From Gallaecimonas mangrovi (lineage in GTDB: Bacteria > Pseudomonadota > Gammaproteobacteria > Enterobacterales > Gallaecimonadaceae), in the NCBI RefSeq assembly GCF_003367375.1, contig NZ_CP031416.1:3355501-3419500 (forward strand): a DNA stretch of 64,000 nucleotides, read 5' to 3'. This document shows, piece after piece, positions 7,809 through 16,162 of this stretch. The notes beneath the pieces are model-generated. The model saw nothing but the letters and a program-made list of their open reading frames with translations. It was not told where the DNA came from and made no database searches. Positions within the stretch are counted from its first letter, which is position 1. Each line of letters starts with the position of its first letter. Position numbers and translations under genes: made by a program.

Positions 7809-8174
7809 CTAGCCGCTAAAGGCGTGGCGCTGGCAAAGCCACTGCTTGGCTTCATAAATGGCTTGTTTGGGCACCTTTTTAAGGGTGTCGGCGTGGCTTA
7901 AGGCCTGATCGTGCTCAACGCCCTCCCCTAGCTCGACAGCGCCGTGCTTACAATCAATCGCCAGAGGAACATAGAGGTTACCCTGCTGGCTATTTCGTAC
8001 CAGCCGGTAAGAAAAATGCCCCAAATGATAGCTACGCAGCCACCAACTACTGCTGAAATGCTGACCTAACGCTTTGGCATATAAGTAAATATCACCCGTT
8101 TGCGCCTCGGCGTGGCAAGGAGATATGCCAGCGCCGGCTAACGCCGCCAATAACAACAGGGCTGACGTTTTCAT
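7809..8174 (-). CDS. small secreted protein of unknown function
   Basis: I do not recognise this 121-residue protein. I chose the ATG at 8174 over the upstream in-frame start because a GAGG site lies 8 nt before it and a normal signal peptide begins there (MKTSALLLLAALAGAGISPCHA). The mature part has two further cysteines (AIDCKHG and QWLCQRH) that may pair in the periplasm. It lies between panE upstream and the DUF1176 gene downstream on the same strand, so the three could be co-transcribed. Confidence 0.65.
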   Translation of the reverse strand: MKTSALLLLAALAGAGISPCHAEAQTGDIYLYAKALGQHFSSSWWLRSYHLGHFSYRLVRNSQQGNLYVPLAIDCKHGAVELGEGVEHDQALSHADTLKKVPKQAIYEAKQWLCQRHAFSG

Positions 8175-8246
8175 CGGCTCGTCCTCTAACAACATCGCAC
8201 CTAAAGCAGTGCTTAGAAGCAACGCGACCGAGTCAGCCTGATGGCT

Positions 8247-9224
8247 TTAATTTTTTAAGGGTGATGCAAAAGCATCGGGGCTGGGTAATGAGGTAATGTT
8301 GTCTTTTAACAGGCCATAAAGCAGCTCGGTAACCGGCGCGGTTTTACCCAGGCTTGCCACCCGCGTTAAAACCGCACCGCAGATGGCGTCTAGCTCCATG
8401 GGCCGGCCCTTTTCCCTATCGACCAGCATTGAGGTTTTCATCGAAGGAAAGGCCCCTACCCGGGCAAAAAGCGCCTCAACGTCGGCCTCACTCAGGTTCA
8501 CCCCTTCGGCGGTGGACGCCAGGGCTACTTCCCGCATCAGTTGGCGCACCGTATTGGCCAAAGCCGGCTTGGCATAAACCTGGTCGTGGCGAAAGCCGGT
8601 TAGCGCAGTAATTGGGTTAACGCCGTTATTGATCATTAATTTGCGCCAAAGCTCGCGGCGAATGTCATCGCTTGCCACCCCCTTGATCCCAGCATCACTA
8701 AACAGCGGGGCAAGCTGCTGGGCCAAGGTTGCCATTGGCCGATTGTTGACATTGGGCCAGGCGCCATACACCAGTTCACCGTTGCCGTGCGCTTGCACCT
8801 TGCCGGGGGCAACCACATGGCCGCTGATAAACACCGCCAAACCGCCCAAGGTGCGGGCCTCCCCCACCACTTGGCTGATAGCGGCCTCGTTATCAACGCC
8901 GTTTTGCAGTGACATCACCGCCATGGAGCCCGCCTCAAGCCAGTTTTTAAGGGCATAAAGCATGCTAGCAGTTGCGTCAGATTTAGCCGCCAGCAGCACT
9001 AAATCAACACTTTTGGGCGGGAACTTTGCGGCCAAGGCGTCCAGGCTACAAGCATCAACCGCGAGGTTTTGCGTAAACGCCGGATGCTTAACGGTTAAGC
9101 CCTGTTGCTGCATGGCCGCAAGGTGTGCACCCCTGGCCACAAAACACACCTGGTGGCCCGCCGCTTGCAGCCTAGCCCCGTAATAACCGCCAATACCGCC
9201 AGCCCCCAACACCACTATGCGCAT
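8247..9224 (-). CDS. panE: 2-dehydropantoate 2-reductase
   Basis: This 325-residue ketopantoate reductase reduces 2-dehydropantoate to pantoate with NADPH in the pathway to coenzyme A. The dinucleotide-binding GAGGIGG motif is at 7-13. ELWRKLMINNGVNPITAL holds the catalytic lysine and the NPITAL segment typical of the family, and the C-terminal ELDAICG segment is also family-like. Length is normal. It starts at ATG with an AGGAG site 8 nt upstream. Cytoplasmic. Confidence 0.93.
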   Translation of the reverse strand: MRIVVLGAGGIGGYYGARLQAAGHQVCFVARGAHLAAMQQQGLTVKHPAFTQNLAVDACSLDALAAKFPPKSVDLVLLAAKSDATASMLYALKNWLEAGSMAVMSLQNGVDNEAAISQVVGEARTLGGLAVFISGHVVAPGKVQAHGNGELVYGAWPNVNNRPMATLAQQLAPLFSDAGIKGVASDDIRRELWRKLMINNGVNPITALTGFRHDQVYAKPALANTVRQLMREVALASTAEGVNLSEADVEALFARVGAFPSMKTSMLVDREKGRPMELDAICGAVLTRVASLGKTAPVTELLYGLLKDNITSLPSPDAFASPLKN

Positions 9225-9274
9225 TACCCGCTCCTGACTCGTTGTTTGGTTTCTTTTTACCAGAAAACGGCCAT

Positions 9275-9302
9275 AAAAAACCCCGGCCTTGGCCGGGGTT
9301 TT
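9275..9302. terminator. rho-independent terminator after DsbA-like gene
   Basis: Stem CCCCGGCC/GGCCGGGG with a 2-nt loop, flanked by six A and four T. It follows the minus-strand DsbA-like gene (stop at 9318) and insulates it from panE. Confidence 0.85.
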
Positions 9303-9317
9303 GGTCAGCCAATAGAT

Positions 9318-9980
9318 TTAGCTTCTGGCTGCTTTTTCAAGTAGGTAGTCAATCAGCGCAGTTAAACGCGCTTCGGCATCTTTGCTGCCTGCCAGGGAAG
9401 ATAGCTTGATTTCGTATTTGCCCCCCACCAGTACAAACGGCACTTCGTTGGCTTTGAGTTTTTGCTGGTCGTGCAGCGACACCATTAAATCGTTCATGGT
9501 GGCATCGCTATTCATGGCAGCGGCAAACTTGGTAACGTCGATATTGTTTTTATCCAAAAACGGCTGCAAGTCTTCCAGGTCGTCCATGTCTGGCAGGCGG
9601 TGCTCTTTGGCAACCAGGTTGTGGTACACCATCATCAGCTGGTTAAAAAGCTTGCCATGGCCGGTGTTATACAAGGCGTAAAACACATGGGCGTCATACA
9701 CCCAGCGGCTATTGCCCATGGCCGGGCGGCGTACCATTTTCACCGCCGGATGCGAGGCTTCATAATCCATCATCAGTGGGTTTAGCGCTTGGCAGTGCGG
9801 GCAACCGAGCCACAAATATTCCATGACAAAAGGCCCTTTCACACCCGCCACTTTAATGGGATCTTTGATGGCGATGTAATCTTTACCTTCCTTGAAGGAA
9901 TAGGTCTCGGCATGGGCGATGCCGGTCAGGCTAACGATAGCCAGCAAGGCACTGGCAAGTAAGAGAAAACGGCGCTTCAT
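9318..9980 (-). CDS. DsbA family thiol:disulfide oxidoreductase (copy 1)
   Basis: This 220-residue periplasmic thioredoxin-fold protein has a signal peptide (cleavage likely after AHA) and the DsbA active site CPHC at 60-63 in LWLGCPHCQALNP. The cis-proline loop is EVPFVLVGGKYEI. It would introduce disulfides into exported proteins and be reoxidised by a DsbB, which is not in this window. A second, clearly related DsbA-like gene lies at 15382-16020; they share the segments around the active site and the RWV.DAHVFYAL.NTGHG block. It has an AGGAG ribosome binding site and its own terminator. Confidence 0.88.
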   Translation of the reverse strand: MKRRFLLLASALLAIVSLTGIAHAETYSFKEGKDYIAIKDPIKVAGVKGPFVMEYLWLGCPHCQALNPLMMDYEASHPAVKMVRRPAMGNSRWVYDAHVFYALYNTGHGKLFNQLMMVYHNLVAKEHRLPDMDDLEDLQPFLDKNNIDVTKFAAAMNSDATMNDLMVSLHDQQKLKANEVPFVLVGGKYEIKLSSLAGSKDAEARLTALIDYLLEKAARS

Positions 9981-10145
9981 TGAAGGGCTCCTGACAAAAA
10001 CAGTGCCCTTATGCTGCCCAAGCTTGGCTGGGGTTTCCAGTTACGGAATGTACTGATTGTGAGCCGCGCCGCACCAAAGGCTAAATTAGATAGATAAATC
10101 AACAAATTGAGCGCGAAAATTTCACATCCAACCGCCTAAACAGCA

Positions 10146-10175
10146 AAAAGGCCGGCCCAAAGCCGACCTTTTTAC
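10146..10175 (-). terminator. rho-independent terminator after transporter gene
   Basis: On the minus strand the stem AGGTCGGC/GCCGGCCT (one T-G pair, 5-nt loop) is followed by five T, 10 nt after the stop of the 2-hydroxycarboxylate transporter gene. Confidence 0.75.
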
Positions 10176-10184
10176 GCCAAGCCA

Positions 10185-11525
10185 TTAGCCCATAAAGTGG
10201 TTCAGCAACAACAACGCCACCGAGACATTAATGGCACCACCAATGCGGGTGGCAATTTGCGCAAAAGGCATCAGCACCATGCGGTTACCCGAGGTCAAAA
10301 TGGCCACGTCACCGGTGCCGCCTTGGCCACTTTGGCAGCAAGACACTATGGCCACATCAATCGGGTACATGCCCATTTTGCGGCCAACAATAAAACCGGT
10401 GCCAATCAGTGACAACACCGTTGCCATGATCACCAACAGGTTCACCACCGTGAAGGCAGACATCAGCGACTGCCAAGGGGTAATAGCCACCCCTACCGCA
10501 AATAACACCGGGTAGGTAACGGCGCTTCGAAAGAAGTGATAAACCATGCCGGAGCCTTCCAGCATTTTTGGCGACAGCACCTGGCTTAGCTTTAGCAGCA
10601 CCGCCACAAACAGCATCGCCACCGGTGCCGGCAAGCCGGTAAATTGCTGAGCCAGCATACCAATCATGTACAGCAAAATAGCCAACAAAGCGCCGGAGGC
10701 AACGGTGCTCACATCAAACTGGCTGGGCGGCGCTTCATTAAGATTGGTGCTGCCGTCTTTGCTGTCATCAGGCAGCAGGCGGCCTTCGCCGGTAAGGTGC
10801 GGGTAACGTTTACCCAGCAGATTCAGTACCCCGGCGGTGATAATGGCGATAAGGCTGCCCAGCATCACCATCGGCAGTATTTGCCCAAAGGCCACCCCTT
10901 GCTGCATATGCAAAATAGAGGCGTAGCCGATAGACAGCGGAATAGCCCCCTCGCCTACGCCACCAGCCATAATGGGCAGCACGATAAAAAAGAAGGTGTG
11001 AAAAGCATCCAACCCCAGCGCCATACCTAGGCCGGTACCGAGCAACATGCCCACCACTTCACCACAGGCCATGGGAATAAAAATGCGGATAAAGCCCTGA
11101 ATAAGCACCTTGCGGTTCATGCTCATGATGCTGCCAACAATGATGCAGCAGATATACAAATACAGAATGTTGGATGATTTAAAAAACTGGGTAACCGATT
11201 TCACCATCGGGTCGGGCAGCAGGCCGTAATAGACCAGTGCCGAGGGAATAAAGGTGGCGCAGATGGCTGCCGCCCCCATTTTGCCCAGCAACGGCAGGCG
11301 GTGGCCTATTTCACCGCAGGCAAAGCCACAAAAAGCAAGCACGGCGGTCATCACCACAATGTTGCTGGGAAAGCTGCCTTCAACGGCATCAACCACAATC
11401 AACACCCCAGCCAGGGCAAAAATAGGCAACGGAATAATGCCCACTTTCCAGCTATCAAAAAAATGCCACCACTTTTGCAGCCGAGGCTGGCTGTGGCTTG
11501 TATCAGAAGGAGAGGGTAAAGACAT
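10185..11525 (-). CDS. 2-hydroxycarboxylate transporter family protein (citrate/malate type)
   Basis: This 446-residue inner-membrane carrier belongs to the 2HCT family (CitS/CimH/MaeP type), which moves citrate, malate or lactate with Na+ or H+ or in exchange. It has about eleven hydrophobic segments and both family reentrant-loop GGxG motifs, GGVGEG and GQGGTG, in the two halves of the protein. I take the ATG at 11525, which has GGAG 6 nt upstream, rather than the GTG four codons earlier. No citrate lyase or malic enzyme genes are nearby, so the substrate is not indicated. It is monocistronic with its own terminator. Confidence 0.88.
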   Translation of the reverse strand: MSLPSPSDTSHSQPRLQKWWHFFDSWKVGIIPLPIFALAGVLIVVDAVEGSFPSNIVVMTAVLAFCGFACGEIGHRLPLLGKMGAAAICATFIPSALVYYGLLPDPMVKSVTQFFKSSNILYLYICCIIVGSIMSMNRKVLIQGFIRIFIPMACGEVVGMLLGTGLGMALGLDAFHTFFFIVLPIMAGGVGEGAIPLSIGYASILHMQQGVAFGQILPMVMLGSLIAIITAGVLNLLGKRYPHLTGEGRLLPDDSKDGSTNLNEAPPSQFDVSTVASGALLAILLYMIGMLAQQFTGLPAPVAMLFVAVLLKLSQVLSPKMLEGSGMVYHFFRSAVTYPVLFAVGVAITPWQSLMSAFTVVNLLVIMATVLSLIGTGFIVGRKMGMYPIDVAIVSCCQSGQGGTGDVAILTSGNRMVLMPFAQIATRIGGAINVSVALLLLNHFMG

Positions 11526-11633
11526 AGCATGCTCCACTACAGCATATCGCGTTAGTAACTCACGCTATGAGTGGGCAACACCATTAGACAATGGGCTTAT
11601 TTATCAGCGGCGGGTAGAGGCGTATGAGCGGTA

Positions 11634-11655
11634 AAGGCGGCCAGCAGGCCGCCTT
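11634..11655 (-). terminator. weak terminator after acyltransferase gene
   Basis: Perfect stem AAGGCGGCC/GGCCGCCTT with a 4-nt loop directly after the acyltransferase stop codon. The T run is short (three T), so termination may be partial. Confidence 0.5.
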
Positions 11656-11657
11656 AA

Positions 11658-12776
11658 TCAACAACCAATCAGCATGCGGCTTTTGTCACCCAGGCGGGGT
11701 TTCAGCAGCTTAATCATCAGCACGGTGCCATAGAGCATAAACAGGAACAGCAACGTGGACTGAAACAGGCTCTCAGCCAAGGTATGGCTTGGCACCAGCA
11801 GGCCATGGCGTATCAAGCTGTATTTCACGTTCCCCCACACCATGGCCAGCAGTGGGTGCAAAAAGAAGATGGCAAAGCTGAGGTTAGCCAGCATCACCAA
11901 GTGGTCGCAAAGGGCTTTAAAAATCAGCCTTTCACAAAGACCAATCAGCACAATACACAGGCCCATCTTCTGGATGAATTGCAAATCAACGCCGCCAAAT
12001 TTAAAGGCCGCCTTGTGGTAGTTACCAATATGAAACCACACTTGTGACTGCAGCCACACCGTTACCACCACCGCTACCAAAGCTACCCAAAACAGATAGC
12101 GGTAATAGAGCCGAAACCAGCTAAGGTGCTGTGAATACAAGATGCCCAACAGATAAAACGGGGTGAAATACACCAGCGACTGCAATGGGTCAGCGTTGCC
12201 CAAAGGCCGTTGCAGGTAAATGGCGACAATAGAGAACACCAACAAGGTACCGAGCTGCGCTTGCAGTGGCAGGCGAATGTATTGCATGTGCAGCGGCGAG
12301 CACAAAAAGGTCAGCATGATGAACGGAATATACCAGTGCGGGAACAGCACATAACCGTTCTGAACAATGGGCCACAACGCACCAAAGGCGGTTTTGCCGG
12401 TATCACCGTCAATCAGCACCCCACCGAAAAATTCCAGCACTAAGCCAACCAGCGACACACACAGAAAGGGCAAAAAGACATTAAGGGTCTTTTTCACCAT
12501 GAAGTCTTTGTAGTCAAAACGCTTAAAGAAGATCCGCTGGAAGAAGAAACCAGAAATAAAAACAAAAACGCCGGTACCGCCACGCACCAGGTTTTCTAGC
12601 CACACTGGAAAGCCGTGTCCGGAGTTCACTACAGAGTGCCCCAACACGATAAACACAATGGCAAGTCCCCTCAGTAAATCGAATTCCAGCAAGCGGCCAC
12701 TGGAGGCGGGGCTGGCAGCTGGAGAGGCACTTTCGGGAAGCGGTTTAAGAGCAATAGCGTCATTGAATGTAGACAC
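11658..12776 (-). CDS. membrane acyltransferase family 3 protein
   Basis: This 372-residue integral membrane O-acyltransferase resembles the Acyl_transf_3/OatA-WecH group. The family signature is near the N-terminus: EFDLLRGLAIVFIVLGHS, with the catalytic-type histidine, followed by about ten hydrophobic segments. Such enzymes acetylate surface glycans; the substrate here is unknown. The start is uncertain. I favour GTG at 12776, because the longer frame from GTG at 12806 has no ribosome binding site and sits right behind a -10-like TATAGA. It stands alone, with no glycan cluster beside it. Confidence 0.8.
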   Translation of the reverse strand: MSTFNDAIALKPLPESASPAASPASSGRLLEFDLLRGLAIVFIVLGHSVVNSGHGFPVWLENLVRGGTGVFVFISGFFFQRIFFKRFDYKDFMVKKTLNVFLPFLCVSLVGLVLEFFGGVLIDGDTGKTAFGALWPIVQNGYVLFPHWYIPFIMLTFLCSPLHMQYIRLPLQAQLGTLLVFSIVAIYLQRPLGNADPLQSLVYFTPFYLLGILYSQHLSWFRLYYRYLFWVALVAVVVTVWLQSQVWFHIGNYHKAAFKFGGVDLQFIQKMGLCIVLIGLCERLIFKALCDHLVMLANLSFAIFFLHPLLAMVWGNVKYSLIRHGLLVPSHTLAESLFQSTLLFLFMLYGTVLMIKLLKPRLGDKSRMLIGC

Positions 12777-13238
12777 GTTAACAAGCCCTGTAAGAGAGGT
12801 CGGCACATACTAATCTATAGCGCAAAAAGGTCTAGCGTCCTTGCAAAAATATTTATCTAAAGCGGGCTATTTCACGCTTTAAGACAGCCTAATAAAGCCC
12901 TTCATAAAAAAGCTTCAACGACACCATAAAAAACATTAATACGACTGTAAAAACAGGGGCTGAACAGGCACCCACTCCAATCTAAGTCGCCAATAACAAC
13001 ACACCAAAGCAGTGGTCAGCCAGACGCACCACAAATGAATATAAATTCAAAAATTAAACATAAATAAAAAAGAAAGAGACGCGATGGTGAGGGTTATCCA
13101 GCAACCAAGCTGATTAAAGCCCCGTTTAAAACGCCGCCATTCCTTTAAGAACAGTCAGTTACAAATAAGCTGTTTACAGCAGCACTGCCACCGTTACATA
13201 ATAACGTTAAATATTTGTAAACAAAGGATGATGGCACC
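12777..13238. other. intergenic region, about 460 bp
   Basis: AT-rich divergent intergenic region between the acyltransferase and the DUF3192 gene. No convincing ORF, RNA gene or repeat was seen. It should contain promoters for both genes; a TATAGA at about 12817-12822 on the minus strand could be the acyltransferase -10. The length is enough for a small RNA, but no terminator-like hairpin with a T tract is visible. Confidence 0.4.
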
Positions 13239-13667
13239 GTGAAAAGTAAAATGTCGCTGCTCGTGGCAGCCATCGCTTTAGGGTACGTGGCCTATGTAGG
13301 GTTGGTACTGGTTTACTATAAGCCGTCGGTAGACAGCATGAGCTGGGAAGACCGACAAGCCTATAACCAAAAACACATGGCCGATCTGCAGTTGGGTGAC
13401 GACGAAAGCAAGGTAAAGGCATTATTCGGCAGTGCCGATTTTAGCGAGGCTAAATTTAGCCATGGCGCCGCCTTAAGTATTTTGTTTTACCGCACTCACC
13501 AAAAAGCCTCAGATGGCATTACCAGCCGCGATGAATGCACGCCTTTGCTGTTTAGCGACGGCAAACTGATTGGTTGGGGCACTGACACCTACCAGCAATA
13601 CCTTACCGCCAGCACCGACCAGCCTAAAGACGCTTTGCACAGTGCGTCGTTAGCCGCCTCCCGTTAA
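13239..13667 (+). CDS. DUF3192 family protein
   Basis: This 142-residue protein has an N-terminal hydrophobic segment (about residues 5-26) that acts as anchor or signal, then a domain of DUF3192 type. GDDESKVKALFGSADFSEA is followed by ILFYRTHQKASDGITSRDECTPLLFSDGKLIGWG. That layout resembles small envelope lipoproteins of the BamE-like fold (short helices with a G...V...LG.P start), though no lipobox is present. It starts at GTG with AAAGGA upstream; an ATG slightly earlier runs into a stop at once. Function unknown. Confidence 0.82.
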   Translation: MKSKMSLLVAAIALGYVAYVGLVLVYYKPSVDSMSWEDRQAYNQKHMADLQLGDDESKVKALFGSADFSEAKFSHGAALSILFYRTHQKASDGITSRDECTPLLFSDGKLIGWGTDTYQQYLTASTDQPKDALHSASLAASR

Positions 13668-13841
13668 CACCGCGCAAGCACCCCTGCGGCTAAATCATTG
13701 CCGGGGGTTGCAGGATTTTCCCTTCAAAACGGCGCCGCGCTCGCTTTTTTGCTGCCCCTAACTGCGCACAAAGCCAAGGTCTGTTGCGGCGCAGAGTGTT
13801 ATCCTATCACCCTCTAGCAAGTAGTACGCAGAAGTCTGGCG

Positions 13842-14858
13842 ATGGTCCCTACCCTTTGGAACGATAATAACCAATACCGCCGTACGGTATTAAAAACCAT
13901 GCAATGGCTAACAATGCTGGCAGGCATTTGTTTTATTTGCATCAATATCGTTAAGAATCAGTGGCCATTAGCCATTATTGAAATGGTTGCCGTGGCTTTT
14001 ACCCTGGCCTTTGCCAGGGCAAGAGACCGCACCCGCCACCTTGCCCGCTGGACGCTGGTTTACCTGTGCTTGGTTTTTTTGTGCATCTTGCTGGGTATTT
14101 GGCAAACCCGCTTTGCAACCGGGCAGTTTATCTGGATGCCACTTATCCCCATGCTCGCCTATCTGTTGATGGGTAAACGCACTGGTACCCTGCTGACTGC
14201 CGCCTTTGTATTACCAGGCTTGGCGCTTTTTTTAGCGCTGGAATGGCAAAGCAATAACACCCTTGCCCACGGCACAGCCATTAGCAATATTGCGCTGTCG
14301 GTACTGCTGGCGTGGATGCTGAGCTACGTTTACGAGTCTAATCGTGAGGCGGTGGTGAGCGAACTGCAACGTACCGCTGAGCGCGACCCCTTAACCGGGC
14401 TTCATAACCGTTTGCATTTAGAATCGGTATTTCAGCAACTTAAGGTCAATGAAAAAGTGCCTTACATCGCCATGCTGTTGGTCGACATCGATCTTTTCAA
14501 ACACATTAACGACCAGTTTGGCCACACCGCCGGTGACGAGGTTTTACGCGCCACCGCTAAACAGCTTCGCGCTTGCACCCGCCGTAATGACTGGCTGTTT
14601 CGGGTAGGGGGTGAAGAATTTTGTGTGTTATTGCCAGCCATGGCGAGCGGCCAGGCCGCTGAACTTGCCGAACAGCTCAGGCTGCGCCTAAGCGCGAGCC
14701 CGGTGGCAATAAAAGGCCGCGACATCGATGCCACCATTAGCGTTGGCTTGTCTAACTGGCCGCTGGACGGTGAGCAGTTTCACGACATCTACCAGGTCGC
14801 CGATACCCGCTTGTATCGCGCTAAAAAACAGGGAAGAAACCAAGTGGTTGCGCTATGA
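13842..14858 (+). CDS. membrane diguanylate cyclase (GGDEF)
   Basis: This 338-residue protein has five or six N-terminal transmembrane segments (about residues 20-165) and a C-terminal GGDEF domain that makes cyclic di-GMP from two GTP. The active-site motif is GGEEF at 256-260, intact. An inhibitory I-site RRND (247-250) lies exactly five residues before it, so product inhibition is expected. The family DPLTGLHNR motif is present. No periplasmic sensor domain is evident; the membrane region itself may sense. Its stop overlaps the start of the YgjP-like gene by 4 nt (ATGA), so the two are coupled. Confidence 0.92.
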   Translation: MVPTLWNDNNQYRRTVLKTMQWLTMLAGICFICINIVKNQWPLAIIEMVAVAFTLAFARARDRTRHLARWTLVYLCLVFLCILLGIWQTRFATGQFIWMPLIPMLAYLLMGKRTGTLLTAAFVLPGLALFLALEWQSNNTLAHGTAISNIALSVLLAWMLSYVYESNREAVVSELQRTAERDPLTGLHNRLHLESVFQQLKVNEKVPYIAMLLVDIDLFKHINDQFGHTAGDEVLRATAKQLRACTRRNDWLFRVGGEEFCVLLPAMASGQAAELAEQLRLRLSASPVAIKGRDIDATISVGLSNWPLDGEQFHDIYQVADTRLYRAKKQGRNQVVAL

Positions 14859-15370
14859 CTCCCAAGACACCACTACCTTATTTGCAAGGCTACCCCGAGT
14901 CTATTCAGGCCCAAGCCCAGCAACTTTTGGATACCGGCAAGCTAGGCCTGTACCTTGAGCGCAAATACCCAGAGCAACACCCTATTCAAAATGACAAGGC
15001 ACTGTATTTGGAGGCAAAGCAGCTAAAAGAGCGCTTTATGCGTAACGCGCCGCCACTGGCTTCGGCCCGCTTTGATGCCAAACTCAGTCCGGTTAAACAC
15101 ACCTTGGGCCTGCACACTTATCAGCCCCAGCGCCAAGGCAGCAAACTAAAAACCCGCAACAGCCTAACCATTGCCTCGCTCTTTAAAGAGGCGCCACCAC
15201 AGTTTTTAAGCATGATTTTGGCCCACGAATTGGCGCACTTTCAGGAGAAAGACCACAACAAACGCTTCTATCAGCTGTGTTGCCATATCGAGCCGGACTA
15301 TCACCAACTTGAACTCGATACCCGGCTGTGGTTGTTGTGGCGCGAACAGGCAGAAAAAAGCCCCGACTAA
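14855..15370 (+). CDS. YgjP-like M48-type metallopeptidase domain protein
   Basis: This 171-residue cytoplasmic protein has a zinc-binding HELAH motif at 124-128 followed by EKDHNKRFYQLC, the pattern of the YgjP/DUF45 (WLM-like) family. The family is annotated as metallopeptidase by motif, while some members have been reported as nucleotide pyrophosphatases, so the activity is open. It is the second gene of a unit with the diguanylate cyclase and ends in a strong terminator shared with the convergent DsbA-like gene. Confidence 0.82.
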   Translation: MTPKTPLPYLQGYPESIQAQAQQLLDTGKLGLYLERKYPEQHPIQNDKALYLEAKQLKERFMRNAPPLASARFDAKLSPVKHTLGLHTYQPQRQGSKLKTRNSLTIASLFKEAPPQFLSMILAHELAHFQEKDHNKRFYQLCCHIEPDYHQLELDTRLWLLWREQAEKSPD

Positions 15371-15383
15371 CGGGGCTTTTTTT
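15354..15383. terminator. bidirectional rho-independent terminator
   Basis: Stem AAGCCCCG/CGGGGCTT with a 5-nt loop ACTAA, with A and T tracts on either side. It overlaps the stop codon of the YgjP-like gene and also ends the convergent DsbA-like gene. Confidence 0.9.
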
Positions 15384-16020
15384 AAACCGGCTGCTTGAGC
15401 AAGTAATCAATCAGCGCGAAATAGCGGGACAAAATATCAGGGCCACCTTCGGTAGGAGCCTGAAGTTCATACTTGCCGTTTACCACTACCGTTGGCACGG
15501 CAGTCAGGCCAATGGTGCGCTCTTCACTCAGGGCCGTGTTTAAATCCGCCATGGTGTCGGGGTTATTCATCGCCTTCATAAAGGCACTTTCTTCGATATG
15601 GTGCGCATTAAGAAAATGGTCGATTTCATCTTGCCCAGGCAGCTGATGTTTTTGCTCGCGAAGCTGGGTGTAGAAGGTCATTAAGTCGTTAAACAGATCG
15701 CCATGGCCGGTGTTCACCAGCGCATAAAAGACGTGGGCATCCAGTACCCAGCGTTTGGGGCCAATAGCGGGACGGCGCACAATCTGCACCCCCGGATGCG
15801 TCTTTTCATACTGCATCATGTGCGGGTTTAATGCCTGGCAATGGGGGCAGCCCAGCCACAGATATTCAATCACGTAAGGCTTAACGCTTTTCACCTTAAT
15901 CGGGGAGGCAATAACCTTGTAGTCGGTGCCCTCTTTAAACTGATAATCGGCCGCCTGCACCTGGCCGATAAAAGCGCAAGCCAAAACCAAGGCGCCTGCG
16001 AGGATCTGCTGAAATTTCAT
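15382..16020 (-). CDS. DsbA family thiol:disulfide oxidoreductase (copy 2)
   Basis: This 212-residue periplasmic DsbA-like protein is a paralog of the one at 9318-9980. I start it at ATG 16020, which gives a normal signal peptide (MKFQQILAGALVLACAFIGQVQA) with AGGA upstream; the in-frame codons before it add an implausible leader. The active site CPHC is at 58-61 and the cis-proline loop is AVPTVVVNGKYEL. The two copies differ mainly in the helical insertion and near the cis-proline, which suggests different clients or partners. No DsbB is nearby. Confidence 0.88.
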   Translation of the reverse strand: MKFQQILAGALVLACAFIGQVQAADYQFKEGTDYKVIASPIKVKSVKPYVIEYLWLGCPHCQALNPHMMQYEKTHPGVQIVRRPAIGPKRWVLDAHVFYALVNTGHGDLFNDLMTFYTQLREQKHQLPGQDEIDHFLNAHHIEESAFMKAMNNPDTMADLNTALSEERTIGLTAVPTVVVNGKYELQAPTEGGPDILSRYFALIDYLLKQPV

Positions 16021-16140
16021 TGAATAGGTCCTAGAACTAAAAATCTTTGCTGGCCAATAGTGCCGCACTCCGGCTCTAAAGGCACCTGTTAAAAGGAAAC
16101 AGTGTTAACAACAGCAAAGGAACCTTGGCTGTACCCAGCA

Positions 16141-16162
16141 AAAAAAACCGCCCTTGGGCGGT
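16141..16162 (-). terminator. rho-independent terminator of chemoreceptor gene
   Basis: Stem ACCGCCC/GGGCGGT with a 2-nt loop, overlapping the stop codon of the minus-strand chemoreceptor. On the minus strand it is followed by seven T. Confidence 0.85.
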
